Shown here one piece after another: positions 8,147 through 20,100 of a stretch of 42,000 nucleotides of DNA; the first letter of the stretch is position 1; every line of letters begins with the position of its first letter. The notes beneath the pieces are model-generated. The model did not search any database. It saw only the letters and a list, made by a program, of their open reading frames with translations, and was not told where the DNA came from. Position numbers and translations under genes: made by a program. The DNA is from Chitinophagaceae bacterium (GTDB taxonomy: Bacteria > Bacteroidota > Bacteroidia > Chitinophagales > Chitinophagaceae), in the NCBI GenBank assembly GCA_947447825.1, contig CANFLL010000031.1, positions 1-42,000 of the forward strand, read 5' to 3'.

Positions 8147-11100
8147 TTAAGGTTGAACAGATAAATTTGATTGGTAAACAGCTTGACCATTTGCATCTCT
8201 TACAGTTACACCATAAGTGCCTGCAGCCAATGTATTTGTGACAGTTATTGCATGAGTTGCAGTTCCACCTTGGTGACTAATTGCTGCTTCATGAACCTTT
8301 TGTCCTAACAGATTCGTGATTGTAACATAGTATTTACCAGCAGATACATTAGCTAAACTCACATTCAATACCTTACTTCCTTTAAGTGGGTTCGGGTAAA
8401 GCGTAATTCCTGATTCATAATTCGAAATTGAAACTTTCGCAACATTACTGTAGCTAACTGTTCCTACTTCACTGATTGCCTTGATACGATAGTAGTTGAT
8501 TGCGGCGGTAGCATTATTGTCAGTTGCACTGTAAGAAGCAGTTGTAGTATTTTTAGCAGTAGCTTGACCAATCTTAGTGAAGCTCTTAGCATCAGTAGAT
8601 TTCTCTACTTCAAATCTTGAAACCCTTTTCTCTCCTACTGTATTCCAACTAATAGAAGCAGTTTTATTGTTTAAGCTTGCACTTGCTACGATGCTATTAA
8701 CAGCCAAAGTAGTTTGTTTAAACCCAAGACTAAACCTGTTGCTATAAGTAGCCGCAATTGAAGTATCAACAGTAAATGTGATTGTATCTACGCCTATAGA
8801 AAGCACTTTTACAATACCTCTATAGTTATCTTTTAATACAGGCAAATAGCTATTTGCATTGTAAGATGAAGCATCAATTACCAATTTATAACTCTTCGCA
8901 GTTAATTTTCTAAGAGCAATAGGTATCACATCTGATGCAGTTGCTGGCATTCTACCATCAATGCTTAAAGCAGTACCCTTATCAGAAATTGCTACACTGT
9001 TATTAGATGTTCCGAATTTCAAGGCATCCTGAGGACCATAAGCAGTATTTCCGAAATCTGATCTAAAAGCTAAAGCAGCACCATCAACACCAGCATATTT
9101 GTTAGCAGTATCCTTCATCAGTAAGCTTAAATATATTTTACTTACAGGCGCAGTTACACCAAATATGCTTTTTAAATTAGCAGAAGAAGCTGCTTTACAA
9201 GCTTCTGTGAACTTAACAGTTGGTGTTGCAGAAGCACTTTGCACAAAGAATGCTTGACCTGGCTGGATGAAATCGGTAGCCGTTGTTGCATTAGTACTTG
9301 CTTTTGTGTAAGAATTTGTCGCATCACTTGTAACAGAACTACCACCAGACAATGCATTATATGCAAGGTAAGTACCTGTAGCACTGTAAGTAGGATCTAA
9401 ATACCAGTAGCTAGCATTGATTCCACCAGCAGAAACTGCAACTGAGGCTGCATAAACTTTAGTCCATTGAACAGGAGCCACATAAGGATTAGCCACCATA
9501 CTGAAACCTGATCTTGCACCAAACGTAGTATTCAAAGCAACAGAAGGAGATGAAATTGCGGTTGAACCATCAGCAGCTGTAGCGGTTGCTCCATCCTTAT
9601 TATATACCACATCTTTAGCAATCAATTGACCCGTTGCACGAAGCGTAGTGGGTTTCACCATCAGTAATCCATAATTATATATATTAGATATAGGTGTTTT
9701 AGCAAGATTGAAACTTCTATCACCTCTTACTAATATCCTGAAACCAGTTAATGGATCAAGTGTTGTTGTGGAAGTGTTTGCAATACCATAAGGAATAGCA
9801 CCTGTAGAGTAGGTATTTGTTGTTCCACCAAAGTTCCAATTAAACGTACCATCGGCATTATTATAAGTGTAAGCAGATGCTGTACCATTAATACTGTAAT
9901 CTAAACCTGAGCTAGCCGGGGAAGGTTGAGCGGCAGCTGCATTAGCACCATAGAAACCATCATCAGCATGAGTGGCACTAGGACCAGTGATGAAGATACC
10001 TGTTCCAGATGTCATGGTACCACTTTCTTGCCATGTGTTGAAGATAGTATTAGTTGATTTATAAACTTCTGGAGCGATATCACGATAAGCTCTAAATCCA
10101 GCAGGGATATAACGTTCAACAGTAGCGGTACCTTTTATAATACCCGTAACTTGATCAACAATTGCAGTATTTGTTATGGATGTAGATTTGAGGGTAAGTC
10201 CATTAGTACCCATATTAAAGGTGCCACTATTTACTTTTAAGATACCTGTGATACTTTGATTACCACTGTTTATTGTAACACCGGCTGCATTATTCAAAGT
10301 CAGGTTATTAATTGTACCAGTACCATCAATAGTTTGAGCAGCAGCCCCTGCTAATGTTAAAACTGGACTACCCGAAATTGTACCATTATTTACTAGATTA
10401 CCATTTACTGTTAATACACTTTGCAATGCAACATTCACACTATTTACTGTAACATTTGACAAGAATGAGTTACCACCACCATAATCAATGTTCAAGTTTA
10501 ATGTACTGTTTGAAGCACCATTAATAGTTAGAGCAGAAGGATTAGAACCACCTCCTCTTATATAAACTGTACCTGAAATGGTTTTACCAGCTGTTCCAAT
10601 AGTAATATTACGAGGAGTTACTCCAGAGGAATTATTTGCATTAAGGTAATAAATAGTGGTTCCTGCTATTGGTGCAGTCATAGTAACAGGGTCACCACCA
10701 TTTGGTGCGGTAATGGCAATATCGCTTCCTAATGCAACATAATTGGTAGAAGTGGCATCTGTTCCTATAGTTATGTAGTGGAAAGTAATTGCAGAAGCTG
10801 AAGGACCAGTTACTATTTGTCCAACATTAGCAACAGCTGAAATAAAATGTACCATCCTTCCATTAGCATCAAAACCACCAGGCAAAGTTTTAAATGCATT
10901 TGCATCAACTTGCGTAGCAGTAAAGTTTCCTGCTATTTTCAAATCACCACCGGCAACAGAAGACAATTGCAAGCCTGCTCCAGTAGTCGTAGTGCTGATG
11001 GTAAGATTACCAGCCAATGCCCTGTAGAGATTATCTGTACCAAAACTTACCACTGTATTATTATTTAGAGTAGCTTGTGTAGCATTTCTCCTATCTCCAA

Positions 11101-14100
11101 TTGTTACATTCTGAGGTACACCTGGGCTACCAATTGCAGTGTTTCCTGTCTTCCATTCTGCACCAGGGTTTACTGTATTCCCTGTATTGTAGAACAAACT
11201 CGAAGAACTTCCGTAAACTATACCATTTCCTGTAATACTTCCATTAGGGTTGATTTGTATTGAACCATTAACATTAAAAGTACCACTGTTTACTAAAGTT
11301 CCCGAAACAAGGAAATAGTTATTTACACTTCCGGAGTTCACCGTAATTGTTCCATTATTAATTCCAGAAGCACCAGATCCAAATGTAAAGAATGCGAAAT
11401 TAGTGTTAGCAGGAGTAGATGAAATACCTATTGTAAGAATACCATCATTAGTTAAGCTAGTTGTTGTTGTTAGATTTGAAGCTGCACTTAAACCTAAGCT
11501 CAAGCTAGCGCCAGAATTAATTGTCAAATTTGCTACCGTAGCTGTTGCATTCAATGTAACAGCGCCATTATTTGTAATGGTTACAGTACTAGTAGTACCA
11601 GAAGGCGCAACGCCACCTAACCAGGTTGACCCTGTACTCCAATCTCCACCTTGCTTAGTAGCAAAACCCGTTAAATAAGTAAACCCTGTTTTGGTTGCTG
11701 TTGGGGTAGTAGGATTACTGTTAGTAACAGTAACTGTCCCACTTGAAACGCCAGAAGATGCTACAACTGCCGTTAGTTGTGTATTACTTAGAACAGTAAA
11801 TGAACTTGCAGCAACACCTCCAATGGTAACAGCACTAACAGTAGACAAGTTAGTACCATTAATAGTAAGCGTAGTGCCAGAATAGCCAGCATTTTGACCT
11901 GATGGTACATCCGCTGAAACAGACGTTATTGTTGGAGGCGGAGAAACATATATTGTAGCAAATACCAAATAACCTGAACCTGTCACAACACTTGAATTAT
12001 TTACTGCTGTTGAAGTTGCTGTACCACCAAAAGAAGAATAAGATCCTGTTTTTGTTGGACTAAACCCTACTGTATTGAAACCAGATAGATCACCAGCAGT
12101 TCCAGCCAATGATACACTCGAACCAGCATAAGAGCCAGTAGAATTAATTACCCAATATTGGTTTCCGCTTATAGCACTTAATGAAGAACCATCAGCAGAA
12201 CCACCTGTAGCTGATTTATCAACTTGTATAGTAACGGTTGTAGTACCAGTACCTGTTGTAGGATTATTTAAGGTGAGTGGATAATAATTATCTGCAGAAC
12301 TCACAAAAGTTCCTACTGGATAAACATAAGTGCCAGTTGAACTGCTTGCAGGTAATGTTCTTAATAATGCACCGTCTACATACGCAGCAACCGGAGTAAT
12401 AGAACCACCCGAAATAGCACCAGCACTCGTGTTTGCTATGGTAAGGGTATTTGTAGCATCGGTAACAATTCTACCTTGTGTTAGTGTAAGTACACCAGTA
12501 TTACCAGAGCCTACTGTTACTGGTGCAACCAAAGTAACCTTTGCATTTGCAGCAGTACCTGTTTTATTGATAGTCAAATTATTGAAAGCTACATTTGTTA
12601 CCGAACCACCTACAGCAACATTAGAAGCACCTGTTCCTGTAAATGCAACCGTGGTGTTTGTATTAGTGAATATGCCCCCTTGTGTAAAGTTGCCTCTAAT
12701 GGTAAGCGTTGTAGCCTGAGATGCTAAAACAGTACTAGCATTATTTATCACTACATTACCAGTAACTAATGTATTTGCACTACTTGCCGTGTAACACAAG
12801 TCTAGCAAAACAGTACTGCTACTTATGGTTGAACCATTAAAACTTAATGTTCCACCTACTTGCAAACTTCCCCAAGTGTTTGTACCATTTGTTAAACGTA
12901 AAGTAAAACCTGTTGTATTTAGAATATAAAAATTATTGATGCTGTTGAATGTATTACTTGCCAATGTAATTACCCCTGACATGCTAGTGCAATTCCAGAT
13001 AACATTACCAAAGGATTGAGCAATATTTGTTGGTGGTGAGCCAACCAAACCAGTTATGTATAGGTACGAACTAGCATCCCAAGTAGCCGTAGGTATAGCT
13101 GAGGTAGGGTTTGCAGCCTCAAAAACAGCATTCTTTGCAACAGTCATAGTACCACTTTGACTAACACTTGATGCAGGGGACGTTTTAAGATAACCATACA
13201 AATTAACTGTACCACCACTACTAACATTCAAGTTACTGTTGGTGAATATTAAAGTGGCATCAGTTCCTGAAACAGCAGAAGCAGAATTCAGTACAGTGGC
13301 ACCAATGTTTAGGGTTCCTCCTCCACTAACTGTTATTGAGTTACCAGCAGAAAATTGTCCTCCATTTGCTATGTTTATTGTTCCAGCTACTGTTGTTGAA
13401 CCAGTAGTAGTTAATATTGCCGTATTAGCAATATTTAATGTACCAGTAATTGTTCCACCACCTGTTGATAATGTGTTACCCGAACCTAGTGATGTAGTAA
13501 AGCCACTTGGTATAGTTAAACCACCTACTATAAACCTGCCAGTACCAAAGTCAACAGTGGTTGATAATACAGTTGAACCTATTGCTGCCAAACCTACTGT
13601 TACTGTTTGAGGCTCACCCGTTGTCAATGAAGTAGCACCACTCACCCATTCTTGACCAGGAGTTGCAGTATTACCAGTATTGTAATATAATTTAGAAGAT
13701 GAGCCATACTGAACAGCAGACCCTGTAACTGTACCTCCATTATTTAATTGAAGTATAGATAAAACTTGAAATGTACCTGAATTAGTCAATGATGAATTTA
13801 AAACTAAAGCATTAGAAGTACTTCCCACATTAAGATTGATTGTACCGCTGTTGGTAGAAGTACTACCACTTAGTGTAACACTTGATGCAAAATTTGAAGC
13901 ACTTCCTATATTCAGTGTACCACCATTTGTCAAAGAATTACTAACTGTTATACTTGCAGCACCAGTAGTACCTAATGAAAGAGATGCCCCACTATTAATT
14001 ATAATGTTTGCTGGGCTTGCAGCAGCAGTATTTAAGGTAACCGCGTTTGCAATGGTTACGGTAGTACCAGCTGTAGGAACAACACCTGTCAACCAAGTTG

Positions 14101-17100
14101 AAGTTAAACTCCAACTAGTAGAATTTACAGAAACTAAGCCTGGGTAATAGGTAAAACCAGAGAAAGATGCTGTAGGTGTAACACCATTACTATTTGTAAC
14201 TGTTACGTTACCAGAAGAAACACCAGAAGCAGCTACCGTAGCAGTTATCGTATTGTCATCTACTACTGTATAAGTACTTGGTGCAACACCACCAATTGTT
14301 ACAGCAAGAGTTGTAAGGAAGTTAGTACCTGTGATGGTTATTGATGAGCCACTATATCCAGCATTAGTACCTGCTATACTTGAAGGTGTAGTTGCAGATA
14401 CACTTGTAATAGTAGGAGGGCTTGCAACTTGAAGCTGAGCAAACAATAAGAAACCACTACCCGTAATTGATGAGGAACCATTGAATCCGTTACTAGTAGC
14501 AGAACCACCATAAGAAGCGTACGTTCCAGTTTTGGTAGTACTGTACCCAATTGCATTAAATCCGGAAACATCTCCTGCAGTTGCAGCTAAGGATACACTA
14601 GAACTTGTAAAATTGCCAGTTGTAGTTATTGCCCAATATTGATTAGTACTTAATGACTGTAGTGTACTACCATCTGCTGAACCACCTGCTGCTGTTTTAA
14701 ATGCCTCTGCAGTTATGGTAACTGTACCAGTTCCTGTAGAAGGGCTGTTTAGGGTAATTGGATAATAATTATTACCACTTACATACTTACCAATTGGAAT
14801 ACTATAAGTACCTGTAGAATTACTAGCTGGCAGCGTCCATGTAACAGGCCCATCTATGTAGGCACTGTTACTACTCACAATTGCTGTTGTAGCTGTATTA
14901 TTAAGTGTCAGGCTATTAGTAGATGTAGTAGTTAGTCTTCCATTGGTTAAGTTCAAAACACCAGATGTACCCAAAGAAGTTGCCCTATTTAAAGACACAT
15001 TTGTACCAGAACCAGTATTGTTAATGGTTAGGTTGTTTAATGTAAATGTATTTGTGGAGTTGATGTTTTGATTAACCGAAGTACTAGCAAAACTTAAGGT
15101 GCTACCTGTAGTAGTCAATGTACCTGTATGGTTGTTGGTAAAATCGCCCAATACGGTAATAGTACCACTACTTGCTAATGTTACTGTTGCAGCCCTATTG
15201 CTAATAATTAAATTATTGTACGTTGTTGCTATAACTGTTTGCGTTGAAGAACCATTATAGTTAACGGTACTACCTGTTGTAACAAAGCCTCCAGTAGTGT
15301 AGGTTGCAGAATTAGTAAATGTTCCTTGTATGCCAACCGTGCCACTTGAAGCTAACACAGCATAACCCGTTGTTTTTGCACCTGAAATAGTTAAGCTATA
15401 ATAATTGAATGCAGGTATAGACTGTCCAGTTGTTCCACTGAAATTGATTGTTCCTTGATTAGAACCAGTCACACTAGAACTTAGGTTGGTAAATGCGCCA
15501 ACTATGCTCAAGGAGTTAGATGCTGATGTACCAAATGTAGTACCAGTGGCACTCGCACCAATAGTAAGGTTATTGTATGGCACGCCAGGAATTACTTGGT
15601 TAGAACCATTAAAAATAACTGTAGAGTTATTGGTTACAAATATATTGGTACCATCTGTAATAGAGAATGTACCGTTTATTTGTATGATACCAGAATTTGT
15701 AGCACCATTATTAAAGTTTTTAGCACCACCTACACTAGCATCCAAATTGTTGTAAATACCTGGCATAATCCGTTGATTGTTTCCTGATCCATTGTACTTA
15801 ACTGTACCTAACCAAGTTAGGTCGTAAGGAATTGATGGGGGAGCAGATGATCCGCCATTTTGTGTTGATAATGTACCTGTACCTGCTGGAGTAAAATTAC
15901 CATACAAAGTATTACCAGCCATATCAAGATTGTTTCCACTCACAATGTTTATAGAACCGCTTGTAGCATTTGTACCCACTGTAATATTACCAGCAGCTAA
16001 CAAATAACCACTATTTACTTTTAAAGTTCCAATCACATTTCTAGCTGATGGAGCAACCGATGATGTCGTAACCGCCGTACTAGTAGAATTGCTTCCACTA
16101 GCAATATCAATAGTTACATTTTGAGGAACACCTAATCCCAAAGCACCTACTGCACTTGCAGATGCTCCAGTACCATTTGTAGTGGCAAAGGTTATGGCTG
16201 GCATTGAGGTATAGCCAGAACCTGGATTTGTAATTGTTATGCTACCAACTCCAAGAGCAGCAGTAGCGGTGGCAGTTGTGCCACTAGTTGGTGCTGAAAT
16301 GGTAACTGTAGGAATACTTGTGTATCCAGAACCTTGATTGGTGATAATAATACTAGATACCACACCAGAGGTTAACACTGCAACAGCAGTAGCAGTTGTA
16401 CCACTTGCAGGAGGATTAATAGTAATGGTAGGCACACTGGAATAACCAGAACCGCCAGTACCAATAGTGATGGCTCCTACTACATTTAGATTTGCTGTAC
16501 CAGTTGCTGTAACTCCTGATGTTGGTGCACCAAAAGTAACAACAGGGGCAGCGGTATAAGAGCCGGCTGCAACCATATTTATACTACCTACCGAAGTACC
16601 TACGCCCCATTCTGTACCTACAGTGTATGGTTGTGCCTTGTACACAAGGGTAGAAGTGCTGGTATAGATAGGCACTTGTGAAAGAGAAGAGGAAGTACTG
16701 GTATATGATAAATTACCGTTTATGGTAGGAGAACCAGAAAGTGTGATTGCTCCCCCCACATTCAAGTTATTGAACGTTGGGGTGGTACCTAATAAGCTAC
16801 CTGAACCACTAAAAGTAACTGTACCTGTACCTGCAGTAAATGTACCATTGTTTGTAAATGCGGTACTTGCAGCAAGGGTAAGCGTACCCCCACTTGTCAT
16901 ATCGATAGTTGCTGTAGCATTATTATTTACACTTGAACTTACCGAAAGTGTTCCAGACGCACCGAATGTAAGGCTGTTGGTACCTGTTACTGTTAGACCA
17001 ACTGGTGCTAGTGTTGCAGCTCCATTAAGTGTAACAGCATTGTTAATAACAACTGCCGCACCAGAAACAAATGGAACATTGTTTCCCATCCAAGTAGTCC

Positions 17101-20100
17101 CTGTATTCCAATCAGTATTGGCATTTGAAATATAGCCAGAAACTGTAAAACTAGGTGCCGGTGAAATTGCTACCGAAGAAACATTAGTGGCAACTATAGT
17201 ACCCGATAGTGCAGCCTGATTAGGAGAAGTCGCAGGGATAATAACCTTGATTAGTAAGTTATCTTGGTAAGTAAAAGAAGCAGCAGGAATAGTTGCTGAA
17301 TTATTAATGGTTAGCTGAGTGATGGAAAGAAGTCCATTACCTATTAAACTTATTTCTTGCCCATAATAACCAGTAGAATTACTTTGTGATACACCAGAAA
17401 TAGCAGTAGGTACTACCGAAGTGATACAATAACTACAGGTTGCTGTACCAAAAGCAAAATACAAAGGTGTAGCAGTGGCACTAAGCGACGTAGCACTAGA
17501 AACTGTAGGATATGAAATACTATTTGAACCTAATGTAGAGAATTGAGTGCTACCAGAAGAATTTGAAGTACCAAAAGTAACAGCATCAAAATTGTTTGAA
17601 GTTGCATCAGCTCCAGCTAGTTTAACGCTAGAAGCACCTAGTGTTGCACCGCCAGATGTAGTTACTGTCCAATATTCATTGTTGGTTACAGAAGTTAATC
17701 CTCCACCTGCGGTTATAGTGATACCAGGTTTAGTAACCGTTAGACCCACATTTGAAGTAGCAGAAAGAACAGGATTGACCAATGTATAGGTAAAGTAAAG
17801 ATCACCACCTGAGTAAGCACCAACCGGGAATTTGTATGTACCAGTATTAGTTCCAGAAGCCAAACTCCAATTTACTAATCCATTTATGTAGGAAGCAGTG
17901 CCCAAACCGCCGCCACCAATAGCAGAAGCACTAGGATTGGCAATGGTTATAGCCCCAGTGGAAGTATAGTAAACCATCCCTTGAGTCATAGTTAACGTAC
18001 CACCACCAGCAGCACCAACTGTAATGGGAGTAGCAATGTTTAATGCACCTGCAGTTGCCCCTGTACTTGTTGTTGAGTTGTTCACAGTCAAGTTATAGAT
18101 ATTACCATTTTTAAAAGTATTGGCAGCCAATGTTTGAGATACTGAACCATTATACACCACAGTAGCACCTGTTGCAGTGGCATCTATGTTGTTGCCAACA
18201 CCAGATGTTGTAACTGTTCCTTGAAGCGTAAGCGTATTGTTACCTACAGTTAATACAGGCGTAGTACCGTTAAAAGTTAATGCTCCATTTACTATAACAT
18301 TACTTGAACTTGAAGCAATGGAAGCTCCAGATGTGTTATTTAATGTTAATGAGGCATACGTACCATCAGGAATTGTTTGAGCAGAACCGCTACCGTTAAA
18401 TGATACAGATCCACCCCAAGTTTTACTGGAAAAGAATGGTGTTGATGAAGTGTTGGTAGTGGTGGCATTACAGTTGATGGCAGTAGTACTTGTAGAACCC
18501 AACAATGTGTAAGTGGTCATTGCTAAGGTATATGAAGTATTTGGCGTGGTAAAAGTACCGTTCACAGCAATGTTACCAGTAGCATTTGCAGATCCGGCAA
18601 GTGTAAGGTTGTTGTATGTACCTGCTAGATACATACCACTTGCAGCAAAATTTACTGTTCCACCAAAAGTTTTCAGTGTTGAGGCAGTAGGGAAAAAAGC
18701 ATTAGCGGCTGTGGCAACGTAGGAGGACTTTAATACACCTGTTGCATTTATTGACACTGTTGTACTATTGGCAGTATTTTCTTGCAATTGATTAGTGGAC
18801 ATATCCAAAGTAGAGCCTGCACCTATTACTAAAGCATCTATTGAGATACTTTTAGAAGAAGGCAAGGTGTAGGTAGCACCATTCTGAATCGTCAAAGTGC
18901 CAATACTACCACCACTATTAGCTCCTGCAATCTGCAATTCAGCGGCGGCAGTATTTGATGTATAATCTATTATGAGGTTTACCCTATGAGTAGCAGCAGT
19001 GCCATATTTTACAGTACCAGAGCCAGTAAAATAACTATTGATACTTGTTGTCGTTCCACTTGCACCTCTAGTTATGGTAGAACCATTTGCCATAACCACC
19101 GTATTGCCATTCAAAGCAATACCACCAGTTCCATAAAAATTGGCAGCGTTATTAATGGTGTAGGTTACAGGACCAGTAGGCAAAGTATAAATACTAGCAC
19201 CAGCTTGAATGGTGAAAGTACCCAAATTGCTTGTACCAGAGGGTATTTCCAAGCTAGTCTGAGAGAATGTACTGCTATTTGTGTAACTGAAATCAACTAA
19301 ACCGCCGTAAGCAACAGCTCCAGTAGTACCTGTTTTTGAGATAACACAGTTTTGTGTAGTTCTCTTTATTAAGGAACCGCCAGCCATAGTAAGGGTTACA
19401 CCATCATTGATGCCTAGCATAGAGTTACTTGCTGCACCACTATTACCTCCAGATAGGGTCATGGTACCATTAACCGTAGTACTGGTAGTAAGGGTTACAC
19501 TCGGTGTTGCCCCAGTATTGGTTAAGGTTAAATCCTTTATTGTTGATGGCAGTTCACTACCGGTTGTAATTGGGCTTGTTCCTGAATAAGTAAAACTTAC
19601 GTTATTATAAGATTGTCCACTTGCCGTAAAATAAGTAGGAACAGTGGTTAGCGTTAATCCACCTGTATTTGTTTTTTGAATGGTGACAGTACCAGGATTA
19701 GAAATAGAAGTTGAACCTATTGTCATTCTGCCATTTGAAGTAAAAGTAAGACCTGAGGTATTACCATTTGCAAACTTGAAGTTGGTAACATTGATTATGG
19801 CAGCAGAGGCGTTTAAAGAAAATACTGTTGCTTGTGACGAAGAATTTAAGCTATCAGTAAAATTAGAAACATTTGTATTGGCAAAAAAGTATTGACCAAG
19901 TGTATAAGAAGCGGCTGCACCATAAAAGGTAACACCTGCACCGGATGCACTTGCATCTACTCCTTTGCCAGAGGTTGATGTGGCTGCAACTATATTTGTA
20001 GTGCCAACCAACATAGTTGAGTTAGTGCCCAACGTTAACAAACCTCCATTCAAATTAAGTGTATTTGCCAAAAAAGATATGTTAGCTCCTGGGGATGTTG